64,000 nucleotides of DNA, taken from contig CAVRDJ010000001.1 of the NCBI GenBank assembly GCA_963719875.1, positions 1 to 64,000 on the forward strand. The letters run 5' to 3'. The notes beneath the pieces were generated by a model. That model was not told where the DNA came from. It worked only from the letters and a program-made list of their open reading frames with translations, and made no database searches. This DNA comes from Palsa-360 sp963719875. GTDB taxonomy: Bacteria; Acidobacteriota; Terriglobia; Acidiferrales; UBA7541. The translations under genes were made by a program, and so were the position numbers. Of the stretch, positions 1-8,687 are shown one piece after another (the first letter of the stretch is position 1; every line of letters begins with the position of its first letter).

Positions 1-341
1 CGATAAGATTTCGTGGGCGACTTTCGCGATTGACCCATCCCAACCATATCAGGCGCCAGACATCTCCCGAGTTTGCTGACGTATGGGATGATGTTACGCC
101 AGAGGTAGGAAGAAGTAGGATTGCCATGGAGAAATACGATGGGATCGCCGCTCCCTGCGTCGATATAACTGATCTCTGTATCGAGAACCGCGATGCGCTT
201 CCTCGGGTAAGGGTCCGCGGCGCTGATTTTGGCTTCCTGGGCTGGCAAAAGGCTATTTGAGAATTCTGATACAATCGCGAAGGCCGGCAAACGGATCAGG
301 AGCTTATTGGCGTCCCGTCGTGAGAAGCTCTTTGCTGACAT
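1..341 (-). CDS. Haloalkane dehalogenase-like alpha/beta hydrolase, 5' part only
   Basis: Partial gene that runs off the left edge; 113 codons are present from an ATG at 341. After an N-terminal extension of about 45 residues with a twin-arginine pair near residue 8 and a hydrophobic stretch, the sequence reads IAVLDTEISYID, then the oxyanion-hole motif HGNPTSSYLWRN and APDMVGMGQSRKS. This is the normal start of the haloalkane dehalogenase (DhaA/DmbA-type) alpha/beta-hydrolase fold, which hydrolyses carbon-halogen bonds. The nucleophile Asp and catalytic His would lie beyond the edge, so other alpha/beta hydrolases (epoxide hydrolase type) remain possible. The ATG lies 23 bases after the stop of the AhpD-like gene with a G-rich ribosome site, so the two probably form one operon under the sigma-54 promoter at 1037-1051. 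The leader suggests export, which is inference. Confidence 0.85.
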   Translation of the reverse strand, partial: MSAKSFSRRDANKLLIRLPAFAIVSEFSNSLLPAQEAKISAADPYPRKRIAVLDTEISYIDAGSGDPIVFLHGNPTSSYLWRNIIPYVSKLGRCLAPDMVGMGQSRKSPTKSY

Positions 342-364
342 GGACTACCCCCTGTCGATAGGTT

Positions 365-976
365 TCAAACAAGGTGATTTGCCGATTCTTGCGCTTCCGT
401 TCCATGAATCGACATTGCTCCCGCCGGAATCGCGGAAACTTCGCCATGCGGCTCAATGCTCCAGCTCTTAGCCATGCGGTTACCGCCCGCCGTCAGACAA
501 AAAAATGCGGACAGCTCGATAATTTCGGCGTTGCTGTAGTATTTCTTCAGCTCTTCATAGACTTGCTCGTCTCGACCATCGTCGAGTGTGAGCGTCCGCG
601 CGTAGTGCAGAGCTGCGCGCGTCTTGGGGTCTGGATGCTCCCAGTTCGGCAGCGCGCAGCTTGTTTTCTCTTCCTCGGTGATGGATGCAGCGAGCGGAGA
701 GGTTTGCCGCGCGCAGAATTCGCAGCCGATCATCTGGGCGATCTGGATGCGCGCTAGTTCCTTGATTTCGTGAGGCACAGAGCCGCCGCGGTGGAGCATG
801 TCCCAGTAGCTTGCGAAGGCCTTCGCCACTTCGGGATTGTGACCCATAGTTCGGTACCAAGCCTGCGGCGGGCTCTTCGTTACTGCAGCACCCGCAATGA
901 CCCGGCGCAACTCAGGGTCGTCGACGTCCTTGTCGGCAACTTGGGGAACATTCGGCACGTGCTTTAATGCGGTCAT
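365..976 (-). CDS. Carboxymuconolactone decarboxylase / AhpD-like family protein
   Basis: 203 residues. The central part (about 40-130) matches the CMD/AhpD-like alpha-helical fold: an HEIKELARIQIAQMIGCEFCARQ stretch carries the CxxC pair (C-E-F-C) followed by helices with a PKTRAALHYAR motif. AhpD-type proteins use the CxxC pair to reduce peroxiredoxins or peroxides; many relatives are of unknown role. The ATG at 976 has a purine-rich site (AAAGAGG) upstream. It is the first gene after a good sigma-54 promoter and is followed at once by a haloalkane dehalogenase, suggesting a shared stress or xenobiotic response. The substrate cannot be told from sequence. Confidence 0.85.
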   Translation of the reverse strand: MTALKHVPNVPQVADKDVDDPELRRVIAGAAVTKSPPQAWYRTMGHNPEVAKAFASYWDMLHRGGSVPHEIKELARIQIAQMIGCEFCARQTSPLAASITEEEKTSCALPNWEHPDPKTRAALHYARTLTLDDGRDEQVYEELKKYYSNAEIIELSAFFCLTAGGNRMAKSWSIEPHGEVSAIPAGAMSIHGTEAQESANHLV

Positions 977-1036
977 TTATGACCTCTTTCTATTCTGATC
1001 GACAATAATCGGAATTTGATTTCCCCAAACGTTGAG

Positions 1037-1051
1037 GCACGAGGCGGGCCA
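1037..1051 (-). promoter_or_regulatory. Sigma-54 promoter (-24/-12) for the AhpD-like/dehalogenase operon
   Basis: Read on the minus strand the site is TGGCCCGCCTCGTGC, which fits TGGCACG-N4-TTGC with invariant GG and GC dinucleotides at the right spacing. It lies about 60 bases before the ATG of the AhpD-like gene, and a sigma-54 activator gene lies just beyond. Confidence 0.75.
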
Positions 1052-1160
1052 AAGCACTGGTCGCTCGGGAGAAAACCGCGCCGTTGATATTAAAAGGTTT
1101 AGATGAAGCCCGTCGGAACGTCACACCGTGCAACACGGTCACGACATTTGGGGGTATCGA

Positions 1161-1205
1161 TACGAAGTCTCGTGGAGGCCTCGCTGCGAATCACGAAATA
1201 TCGTG
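1161..1205. promoter_or_regulatory. Paired palindromic enhancer sites (UAS) for a sigma-54 activator
   Basis: Two related inverted repeats, TACGAAGTCTCGTG (1161-1174) and CACGAAATATCGTG (1192-1205), lie with centres 31 bases apart, about 110-150 bases upstream of the sigma-54 promoter. The second overlaps the stop codon of the activator gene. A nearly identical pair with the same order and spacing is found at 24507-24552 before another sigma-54 promoter, which makes chance unlikely. Confidence 0.7.
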
Positions 1206-2863
1206 GCGCCTGCGGTCAATGCCCAGTTTACTCATTCTGCTGCGGAGTGTGTTCGGGTGGAGATTCAGAATTCTTGCCGCGCCCTTTGGTCCGTCAATCA
1301 CTCCCGCAGTTCGATTCAGAGCGGCCAGGATGTGATCGCGTTCCATGTGCTCAAGGCTCGGGAAGAAAGTTTCCGTCGATCGGGCACTGTTCTCCGCAAT
1401 GGGGGGATCAGCTTTTGGAGGTTTGGCAGAGGATGACGTGGCTAAGATCGCCCAACGCGGGGGTTCTGGGTAGAAACGCGGGGTCAACCGAGAGAACGAG
1501 CCCTGATGAGAGTACTACTGCACGCTCGATAATATTCTGAAGCTCGCGGATATTACCCGGCCAGGGATATTCTATCAACAGATCCATCGTTTCTTTCTGG
1601 ACGGAGTCAATTTTCCGGCCAAATTTATTCGCGAACCGTTGTAGAAAGAAACCTACCAGTTGCGGAATGTCGGAGCGACGATTGCGAAGCGGTGGAAGCT
1701 CAAGCGGGAAGACGTTCAAACGGTAGAAGAGATCGGATCGAAACCGGCCCGCCGCCATACATTCCTCGAGGTTACGGTTTGTCGCCGCGATGATTCGGAC
1801 ATTGACGTGAATTGTCTTGTTGCTCCCGACCGGCTCAAACTCCCCTTCTTGCAGCACGCGCAGCAGCTTAACCTGCGTTTCGAGCGGCAACTCGCTGACC
1901 TCATCCAGGAAAAGAGTTCCGCCATCCGCCAGTTCGAATCGGCCGATATGCCTTTCCAAAGCGCCCGTGAAAGCGCCTCTCATATGGCCGAACAGCTCAC
2001 TCTCTACAAGACCGGCTGAGATGGCGCTGCAGTTCAATTTCACGAGCGGCCGGTTCTTGCGGTTGCTGCAATCATGGATGGCGCGGGCAATGAGCTCCTT
2101 GCCGGTACCCGTCTCTCCGTAAATCAGAACCGTCGAGTCCAAGGGAGGCGACCCGCTCCACGTTTTCGAGCACTTCCCGCAATTTGGCGCTGCTGCCGAC
2201 GATCTCTCGGAAGTTGTGCTCCGAACGGATTTCTTCCCGCAGGTACACGTTTTCTTTTTCCAGCTTGGCGTGGAGTGCGCGGATTTCTTCATATGCCTTC
2301 ATGTTCTCCACAGCGAGAGCGACCTGGTTGGCTACTTCCTGCAACAGCTCTCCGTCCGCATCCGAGTACTCATCGGCTTTGTTGCTGGCGAGGTTCAGCG
2401 TTCCCATACTCTTGCCGGCGATGATCAGTGGTGCGACACAAATCGAACGAACTCCCTGCTCCGCGAGCAGGCGTTCGGTAGACGATTCGCTCTCCCTGTC
2501 CAAATTTCGACGAACCAACGGGCGTTGTTGATCAAACGCCCAACCGGCATGGCTATCGCGTCGGTCGAGCTCTCTCCCAATCGAGAAGAACTCCGAGGCA
2601 TACTCATCATTCTGGGCGAAGATGCGAAGGGTATCGTGTTCCGGGACGTAGAGAGTGATCGCCGAGCGATTGAAAGGCAGGACGCCTTCCAAGGCTGCGC
2701 AGACGGCACGCAATAACTCGCTCTCACTCAATTTGGTAATGATCGAGTTGTTTACTTGAAGAAGAATCCGGAGGCGCTGCTCCGCCGACTCAGCAGAACT
2801 GGCTTCGCGAGAAACGGTGGGCGTTCTCCCGGATTTCTTATCTCCTCCGTTTCTGGGTCTCAT
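1191..2863 (-). pseudogene. Sigma-54-dependent activator (GAF-AAA+-Fis), interrupted by two +1 frameshifts
   Basis: Three overlapping reading frames together make one enhancer-binding protein. Frame one (2863 to about 2145) holds a GAF sensor domain and the linker EEIRSEHNFREIVGSSAKLREV. Frame two (about 2145 to 1463) is the AAA+ domain with Walker A GETGTGKE, the GAFTGA loop, Walker B FLDEV and an arginine-rich region. Frame three (about 1463 to 1191) is the Fis-type DNA-binding helix-turn-helix (GAARILNLHPNTLRSRMSKLGI). Deleting one base in the GGG/CC run near 2139-2145 and one in the five-G run at 1459-1463 restores a single protein that aligns end to end with the second half of the intact activator at 54187. 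Either a recent pseudogene or sequencing errors; the rest of the coding sequence is not decayed. It is the natural candidate to act on the palindrome pair at 1161-1205. Confidence 0.8.
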
Positions 2864-3359
2864 CTCATAAATTCCTATCGCGGCGATAAATGGATTCTAC
2901 ATGTCTAGGTCAACCTGAATCCAGGGCCTTGAGCCAATTCGAGTCTATGTGATCCATCGTAGCCCTCAGGCTCCGTATCGAATGCGGCGGGAGACGTTTT
3001 TTCGGCACGGTCCTTTAAAACTGCTTGGGATCACCATCAAGGGTTCGCGCTTCCGGGTATTAAGGATATGACCGGTGTTAACAATCCACTTATAATGCCT
3101 CAACACAGTTACTACGAGTGGTGGGGTTTGGGGAGTTATTGGACTCATTGTTTGGTTTTATCGTGGCCACATTTGTGGAATGCGCAGCAATCCTCCAGGC
3201 AACGACGAGGTGCTCATGCACGAGTTAGCCGTTGTGATTCGCCAAAATTCCGTCGGCCTGTTAAATCCATAACATACGGAGATCGTCTCGCGGCACGAGC
3301 AGCTATACGTCCAGCCCACATTTGACCTCTTTCGCTTCGGGTTCTGAGCGCACATATTG
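2864..3359. other. Intergenic region between activator and ECF sigma gene
   Basis: About 500 bases between the activator start and the stop of the ECF sigma gene. Only short frames are present, for example a plus-strand frame from about 3080 to 3271 (ATG at 3180) with a hydrophobic stretch VWGVIGLIVWFY, but with no good start or ribosome site. No promoter or repeat I could support. Confidence 0.4.
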
Positions 3360-4049
3360 CTAACGATCGGCATAGACGACTGAACAATTTAATTGCGGTC
3401 TGTCTCCATGCAGCTCTTGGCGTAGCCGCATGCGAGCCTTGTGTAACTGCGACTTCGAATTGCCGACTGAGCAACCCAAGATCTCCGCAATTTCATTGTG
3501 CTCATAGCCTTGGACGTCGTGGAGGACGAAGACCGACCTATAACCCAATGGTAGCTGCCCAAGGGCACGGTGTATATTTAACCGATCCAGTAGCCCAGAA
3601 AGTCGGAGGTCGGGTCCTCCGAAATCTTTGGGTGGCTTACCAATTTCTTCATTCGGGCCGATGACCTCCTCTAACGAGGTCTGCACAGGTTTCTTCTTGC
3701 GCAGGCGCATCAGGACGATATTGAAAGCCAGTCGGTGCAACCATGTTGAAAAGGCCGCTTCGCCGCGGAACGTGTGGATCTTACGGAACACTTGCAAGAA
3801 GATATCTTGGGTCAGGTCTTCGGCTTCGGTTGCGTTTCCAACCATTCTCAAGCACAAGTTATACGCGCGCCTGCTGTGCAACCGATATATGCATTCGAAC
3901 GCCGAGGCGTCACCCTGTTGGGCCAATCGAATCGCCTCTGCCTCAGGCAAATCGATGGTCTCGGATTGTCTCAGGTCTGGCAACGCATCAGCTTGCACAA
4001 TTTTATTCACGACATCGTCCGTTCCTTGCCCTCGATTGCTACTTTCCAA
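3360..4049 (-). CDS. RNA polymerase sigma factor, ECF subfamily
   Basis: 229 residues. Sigma region 2 spans about 45-125 (DASAFECIYRLHSRRAYNLCLRM, then EAEDLTQDIFLQVFRKI and FSTWLHRLAFN) and region 4 about 160-215 (LPLGYRSVFVLHDVQGYEHNEIAEILGCSVGNSKSQLHKARMRLR). The approximately 40-residue N-terminal extension is longer than usual for ECF factors. No anti-sigma gene follows it, unlike the other two ECF genes in the window. An ECF-type promoter pattern (TGTAAC-N15-GAATC) lies just upstream at 4080-4105, so autoregulation or control by another ECF factor is plausible. Confidence 0.92.
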   Translation of the reverse strand: MESSNRGQGTDDVVNKIVQADALPDLRQSETIDLPEAEAIRLAQQGDASAFECIYRLHSRRAYNLCLRMVGNATEAEDLTQDIFLQVFRKIHTFRGEAAFSTWLHRLAFNIVLMRLRKKKPVQTSLEEVIGPNEEIGKPPKDFGGPDLRLSGLLDRLNIHRALGQLPLGYRSVFVLHDVQGYEHNEIAEILGCSVGNSKSQLHKARMRLRQELHGDRPQLNCSVVYADR

Positions 4050-4079
4050 AGATGCTGCCGATTTGTGTATCCCCTTTCT

Positions 4080-4105
4080 GATTCCGTGACCAAGAGAAAG
4101 TTACA
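4080..4105 (-). promoter_or_regulatory. ECF-type promoter before the ECF sigma gene
   Basis: On the minus strand TGTAAC, then exactly 15 bases, then GAATC. Same spacing as the other members of this promoter family in the window; about 30 bases before the ATG. Confidence 0.55.
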
Positions 4106-4411
4106 AAATGCACCCCTACCGGTCGAGCGACTTCTCACCCACCAATTCAGAAAGCTGCGCCGAAACCAAGGCGTGTTCAACGGTGTAACGTTTTCGGTGG
4201 CGGCGTATCTGACACTTTGGGGCAAATCTCTATGGTTAGTCCTTGAATGAGGGCATCTCGTCTCGAGCTTTCGCGATATTGGAAATCGAAAAAAGGGCGC
4301 AAGTCTGCCATATGGCGTCCAATATTTCCAAGGAACGAGAGACTCTCCAACACTTTTAGCAAACCGGGGGACTTATTCCTATTAGTTCGATGCAACAGGT
4401 GAGGCACTCTA

Positions 4412-5404
4412 TTGAGACAATCTTATATGAAGAAGAAATGCCTTTTATTAAGCCTGCGATCTTTGACACTGGCCGCTTGTGCTCTGTTCGGGCTTCCCGC
4501 CCTGGCACAGGTCGCCGGCCCTCTGACGCCCACCGGCCCTCCCGAGCAAGCAAAGTTCGCCGGCGAGGCCATTCGAACGGAGGTGGCGCTTGCGCTCGTC
4601 AATGTCACGGCGACAGATCCCTACGGTCGGCTGGTGACAGGCCTCGAGAGGGAAAACTTCCGTGTCTTTGAGGATGGGATCGAACAGGAGATCATCGCGT
4701 TCTCGAGCGAAGATGTGCCGGTTTCCATAGGCCTTATCTTCGACATGAGCGGCAGCATGTCGGATAAATTGGAGAAAGCGCGGCAAGCGGCAGTTCAGTT
4801 CCTGCAAACCGCCAATCCGCGGGATGAATTCTTTCTGGTGAGTTTTGGTGATCGAGCGGAGCTGACCCGCCCCTTTACTTCCAATATCGAAGATCTGCAG
4901 AACGGGATCTTATACACCACCGCGCGAGGCCGCACGGCACTTTTCGACGCGATTTACCTCGGTCTGAGCCAAATGAGGGGCGCACGAAACAGCAAACGCG
5001 CGTTACTCATCATATCGGATGGTGGCGATAATCATAGCCGGTTTACAGAGTCAGACGTTCGAAATTTTGTGAAGGAGGCTGATTGCCAGTTGTACTCTAT
5101 CGGCTTGTTCGATGCCAACGATCGGGGACGAACCCCGGAGGAACTCTATGGTCCTACGCTGCTCTCCGAAATCACTGAGCTTACCGGCGGACGCGTCTTT
5201 GCCGTGACGAGCCTAAATGAGCTGCCGGATATCGCCGCCAAAATTGGATTGGAGCTGCGTAATCAGTATGTCCTAGGATACAAACCGGGCAACGTCCGGC
5301 ACAATGGCGCTTGGCGAAAAATCAAGGTTAAACTGGCACCTCCCAAGGGTTTGCCGCCTCTCAGCATCTACGCCAAGACCGGATACTACGCCCCCAATCG
5401 GTAG
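4412..5404 (+). CDS. Secreted VWFA-related domain protein
   Basis: 330 residues from the TTG at 4412, chosen because AGGTGAGG at 4397-4404 is well spaced for it; the in-frame ATG at 4427 gives the same mature protein. An N-terminal signal peptide (KKCLLLSLRSLTLAACALFGLPALAQ) is followed by a beta-rich segment (VNVTATDPYGRLVTGLERENFRVFEDG) and a von Willebrand A domain at about 105-300 with the metal-site motif DMSGSMSD, TGGRVFAV and the C-terminal signature QYVLGYKPGN. This is the widespread acidobacterial VWFA-related family; its function is unknown, presumably protein-protein binding outside the inner membrane. Confidence 0.9.
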   Translation: MRQSYMKKKCLLLSLRSLTLAACALFGLPALAQVAGPLTPTGPPEQAKFAGEAIRTEVALALVNVTATDPYGRLVTGLERENFRVFEDGIEQEIIAFSSEDVPVSIGLIFDMSGSMSDKLEKARQAAVQFLQTANPRDEFFLVSFGDRAELTRPFTSNIEDLQNGILYTTARGRTALFDAIYLGLSQMRGARNSKRALLIISDGGDNHSRFTESDVRNFVKEADCQLYSIGLFDANDRGRTPEELYGPTLLSEITELTGGRVFAVTSLNELPDIAAKIGLELRNQYVLGYKPGNVRHNGAWRKIKVKLAPPKGLPPLSIYAKTGYYAPNR

Positions 5405-5569
5405 CCTTCAGGTTGCACCGAGTCACGGACTGTACTTCGCACGAAACTACTTCTGCTTGTGACGGTCGCCGAGTTCGCTACGTTCGTCATTTACGTTTGC
5501 CTTCAGGCTGCGTTGCGGGAGAGGTCATTGGGCCGGTCTCCCAATAGCCTGTGTGAGCCACTCTTTCAG

Positions 5570-5595
5570 TGAAACTTTCTCGCGTTTGCGGTATC
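5570..5595 (+). promoter_or_regulatory. ECF-type promoter of the molybdoenzyme operon
   Basis: TGAAAC, 15 bases, GTATC, about 70 bases before the ATG at 5663. The operon it would drive encodes its own ECF sigma and anti-sigma factor, so positive autoregulation is likely (inference). Confidence 0.65.
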
Positions 5596-5662
5596 AGAGG
5601 ATTGACGCCCATCTTCGGACCTATGAATCGAAGTCGTTGGGCGGATACATCGGGGAATAAAT

Positions 5663-6382
5663 ATGCCTGATCTCCCGAACCCGCAAAAGCCCAGATCATT
5701 GAATCGCCGCGAGCTGCTGAAGCTATCGCCACTGCTGGTTGTGGGTGCTTTCGCGATTCCGAAGGTTCGCGCACCCCTGCTGGCGGCTGGTGTCAATTTC
5801 ACCGACTGGGCATCCGCAAAATGGTTTCGGCGCGATCATCTGGCACCCACGTTCGCCGATAGCGAACTGGCCCCCATGGAAAAGTTTTACGTCAACACGT
5901 ACGACGTGGATGACCCCGAAGTGGATCTCGAAAAGTGGACTCTCACGGTCAGCGGCGATGTCAAACGACCTGGAGAGTACACACTGGCGCAAATCCAGTC
6001 TCTGTCGAAACTGACGCAGAACACGCGGCACATTTGCGTGGAAGGCTGGGACGTAATTGGAAGATTTGGCGGAGCGCGTATCTCCGACTTCCTGCAGTTC
6101 GTCGGCGCAAAGCCAGACGCAAAATTCCTTTATGTCGAATGCGCTGACGATTACTACGAATCCCTGGACATGGCTTCTGCTCTCCATCCGCAATCGCTTC
6201 TGTGCTACGAGATGTACGATCAGCCGCTGACACGAGAACACGGCGCGCCTCTCAGGCTGCGCGTGCCAACCAAGATTGGTTACAAGCAGGCTAAATATTT
6301 GACGAGCCTGCGCGTTACGGATGTCGTTCCGAAAACTGGCTACTGGGAGGACCAAGGCTACCCCGCTTACTACGGGCTCTAG
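5663..6382 (+). CDS. Molybdopterin-dependent oxidoreductase, sulfite oxidase/MsrP-like
   Basis: 239 residues with a twin-arginine leader (N-R-R-E-L-L-K at about 14-20), so exported folded with its cofactor. The oxidoreductase molybdopterin-binding domain covers about 70-230: the cofactor Cys is C125 in TRHICVEGWDVIGRFGG and the C-terminal signature is RLRVPTKIGYKQAKYLTSLRV. Relatives include the catalytic subunit MsrP (YedY), which repairs methionine sulfoxide, and sulfite oxidases. The following gene encodes a cytochrome b that would supply or accept electrons, as MsrQ does for MsrP, although the partner here is of the cytochrome b561 type rather than MsrQ. The true substrate is unknown. Confidence 0.9.
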   Translation: MPDLPNPQKPRSLNRRELLKLSPLLVVGAFAIPKVRAPLLAAGVNFTDWASAKWFRRDHLAPTFADSELAPMEKFYVNTYDVDDPEVDLEKWTLTVSGDVKRPGEYTLAQIQSLSKLTQNTRHICVEGWDVIGRFGGARISDFLQFVGAKPDAKFLYVECADDYYESLDMASALHPQSLLCYEMYDQPLTREHGAPLRLRVPTKIGYKQAKYLTSLRVTDVVPKTGYWEDQGYPAYYGL

Positions 6383-6397
6383 GCCTCGCACATTTCA

Positions 6398-7102
6398 ATG
6401 GCATCATCAAACTCCACACCCATTCCGATCGCCGCTGTCGAGGCCGCAGAAAGCCATGTCCGAACAGCCTACGAGCATCCCTGGGCTGTGCGTTTCTGCC
6501 ACTGGCTGAACGCTGTGTCGCTCTTTGTGATGGCTGGAAGCGGCCTGCAAATCTTCCGGGCCTTTCCGAGCTTTGGCTCGAAGATCCCTCAGCGCGACTT
6601 ACTGCATGTTCCAAAATCTCTGGCCCTGGGCGGCTGGCTCGGCGGCGCGCTGCAATGGCACATGACGTTCGCCTGGATCTACGTGGCTACAGGTGCTTTC
6701 TACGTAGCGTACCAGATCTTCTCCGGAAATTACCGTCAGTCTCTGATTGTGCCTAGTGATCGGGCCGGGGTGTGGCCGATGATCCGCCATTACTTCTTTT
6801 TCGGGCGTAAGCCAGCGCAAACCGAGGTATACAACCCGCTTCAAAAGATAGCTTACACCTCGGCGATAGTGCTTGGACTGCTGTCCGTGCTAACGGGAAT
6901 CGTCCTCTACAATCCTGTGCAATTTTCCCTCCTGGCTTCGCTGATGGGCGGATTTCATTGGGCCCGGGTTTGGCATTTTTGTGTTCTGTGCGCATTGCTC
7001 CTGTTCGTTTTGGGGCACCTGATCATGGTGATCCTCCATGGATGGAACAATTTCACATCCATGCTGACGGGTTGGAAGCGCAACCCGGAATACACGCCCT
7101 AA
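6398..7102 (+). CDS. Cytochrome b561-type membrane subunit
   Basis: 234 residues, starting 15 bases after the molybdoenzyme. Four hydrophobic spans are visible (about 35-55, 85-110, 145-170, 185-215) with His residues placed for two b hemes: HPWAVRFCHW near the start, WHMTFAWIYV, FHWARVWHF and LGHLIMVILHGW. The family includes Ni/Fe-hydrogenase, formate dehydrogenase and thiosulfate reductase cytochrome b subunits. It most likely links the periplasmic molybdoenzyme to the quinone pool. Confidence 0.9.
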   Translation: MASSNSTPIPIAAVEAAESHVRTAYEHPWAVRFCHWLNAVSLFVMAGSGLQIFRAFPSFGSKIPQRDLLHVPKSLALGGWLGGALQWHMTFAWIYVATGAFYVAYQIFSGNYRQSLIVPSDRAGVWPMIRHYFFFGRKPAQTEVYNPLQKIAYTSAIVLGLLSVLTGIVLYNPVQFSLLASLMGGFHWARVWHFCVLCALLLFVLGHLIMVILHGWNNFTSMLTGWKRNPEYTP

Positions 7103-7115
7103 CGATTGTTCACTC

Positions 7116-7808
7116 TTGACAGAAGCGATGCAAAATCGGGACAGGTCCGAAGCTGAGGTGACAATTGCGCCTCGGTCTGACCCCGCCCAAGAACACGAAG
7201 CCGTTTTGATCGGGCGCATCCGGAGCGGTGAAACGGAGTTGTTTTACGAACTGATTCGGCCTTACGAGAGACGCGTCTTCGTGATCGCGTTCACAATCTT
7301 GCGAAACGAGGAGGACGCAGAAGATGCTGCGCAGGACGCTTTCCTTAAAGCGTTTAAGCATCTCGGGCAATTCCGGTCAGAATCGCGATTCAGCACCTGG
7401 CTGATCCAGGTTGCCATCAATGAAGCTCGACTGCGGCAGAGGAAGAGTCATCTCCAGATTATGCGACCCATCGAGGATAGGGAAAACGAAGACGGCAGCT
7501 ATACGCCGCACGACTTCACCGATTGGCGCGAGATTCCTTCGGAAGCCCTGGAACGAAAGGAAATCCGCGAAAAGCTGGTTGCGGCGCTCGCCTCGCTGGC
7601 CCAGAAGTATCGCGAGGTGTTTGTCCTGAGGGACGTTGAGCACATGAGTATTGAAGACACGGCGCAGGCGCTCGGAATATCAGCAGGCGCCGTCAAGACG
7701 CGCCTCTTGCGCGCTCGATTGATGCTGCGAGATCTTCTCTCACCGGGATTGGAAGGAATCTGGGCGAGCCATTCGCAGATTCCGAAGGGGACAAAACCAT
7801 GGTCGTAA
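7116..7808 (+). CDS. RNA polymerase sigma factor, ECF subfamily
   Basis: 230 residues from TTG 7116 (an ATG at 7128 is also possible). Region 2 at about 40-100 (EEDAEDAAQDAFLKAFKHL, FSTWLIQVAIN) and region 4 at about 155-205 (LAQKYREVFVLRDVEHMSIEDTAQALGISAGAVKTRLLRAR). The linker DFTDWREIPSEALERKEI is shared with the ECF protein at 14496, so the two are close paralogues. The stop overlaps the start of the anti-sigma gene by 10 bases, the usual coupled arrangement. Confidence 0.93.
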   Translation: MTEAMQNRDRSEAEVTIAPRSDPAQEHEAVLIGRIRSGETELFYELIRPYERRVFVIAFTILRNEEDAEDAAQDAFLKAFKHLGQFRSESRFSTWLIQVAINEARLRQRKSHLQIMRPIEDRENEDGSYTPHDFTDWREIPSEALERKEIREKLVAALASLAQKYREVFVLRDVEHMSIEDTAQALGISAGAVKTRLLRARLMLRDLLSPGLEGIWASHSQIPKGTKPWS

Positions 7809-8392
7809 AATGCGAGGATGTTTGGCGCGAAATTTCAAACTACTTCGACGGAGATCTAGATCCCGCCCCGAAGCAGGCGTTGGAGGAGCATTTGGCGCAA
7901 TGCGCGCACTGCCAGTCCGTGCGCGATGGCATGCGCAATGTCGTTGAGCTTTATGGCGACAAAGCGATGTTCCACTTGCCTGCAGGCTTCCACCCGCGGC
8001 TGCGCGAGCGTCTCGCCGATCAAGTCGAGGGCCGCAAAATTTCGCGGAGGGCGTGGCTCGTGAGTGTCGGGGTCACCGGCGCGCTTGCTGCCTCGGCCGT
8101 CTTGGCGGCCGCGCTCGATCACTTCGTGCCGCAGCCCCTCTCCGAGATGAGCCAGCCCGCTCGGCGATTGCCGCAACGTCTTGTGGCGGTTGTTGACAGC
8201 GGCAAATTGTTTCATGTACCGGGCTGCCCTTTCATGCACGGAAAGTATCACATGGTAACGCCAGAAGAGGCGGTTCGTGAGGGTTACGCCCCATGCACCC
8301 GTTGCATGCCTGAAGCGCTTCGGAGTGCTGGGAAAGTTACACCTGACTTTCAGGGCGAGGAAATCGTAAGTAGTGAGACTGAGGGGCAATGA
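7799..8392 (+). CDS. Membrane anti-sigma factor with N-terminal zinc finger and extracytoplasmic Cys-rich domain
   Basis: 197 residues. Residues 1-60 form a zf-HC2/ZAS domain with the zinc ligands in HLAQCAHC (H-x3-C-x2-C). A single membrane span follows at about 83-108. Outside the membrane there is a small Ada-like metal or thiol motif: HVPGCPFMHGK then YAPCTRCMPEA, giving three Cys and two His. The first domain would hold the ECF sigma at 7116; the outer Cys cluster is a plausible redox or metal sensor that releases it. It overlaps the sigma gene and ends the molybdoenzyme operon. Confidence 0.88.
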   Translation: MVVKCEDVWREISNYFDGDLDPAPKQALEEHLAQCAHCQSVRDGMRNVVELYGDKAMFHLPAGFHPRLRERLADQVEGRKISRRAWLVSVGVTGALAASAVLAAALDHFVPQPLSEMSQPARRLPQRLVAVVDSGKLFHVPGCPFMHGKYHMVTPEEAVREGYAPCTRCMPEALRSAGKVTPDFQGEEIVSSETEGQ

Positions 8393-8462
8393 CGGAACGC
8401 TGAGCGGCTGCGCGAAGTATGCGACTCCCTGAGCAACCCGGTGTCCAATAATCGAGCCGGCT

Positions 8463-8602
8463 CTAGTTCTTGGGCACGCCCTTCGACATGTCGTCGTGCT
8501 TCACGCCGTCGTCCTTTTTATGATGGCGTATGTTTTCATCTGGTCTTGCTGGCCTTGGTCCTGCCGTGCTGTAGCGAAGCTCGATGCGGTCAGTCCCATG
8601 TG
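8463..8602 (-). pseudogene. 3' remnant of an MxKDx-repeat protein gene
   Basis: On the minus strand this stretch aligns with the intact gene at 13528-13815 from its codon 14 (ATGGGACTG) through the Q-D-Q region and the last repeat to the stop (CCCAAGAACTAGAGC). Most of the repeat units are deleted and the frame is broken. The missing first part of the same gene copy lies on the other side of the response regulator gene, at 9207-9340. Confidence 0.75.
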
Positions 8603-8687
8603 GGAACCTAACATCCGTTCCAATCAGCTAAGCAGAACGCTCCGCCATTTCTTGCCAATGAAGCGGGTAGCACCCCCATTTTTAAGA

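Noticed and set aside
346..362. TGAAAC with AGTCC after 15 bases between the AhpD-like and dehalogenase genes (minus strand, about 342-367)
   Set aside because: Falls in a 23-base gap inside an operon and the -10 element would touch the start codon.
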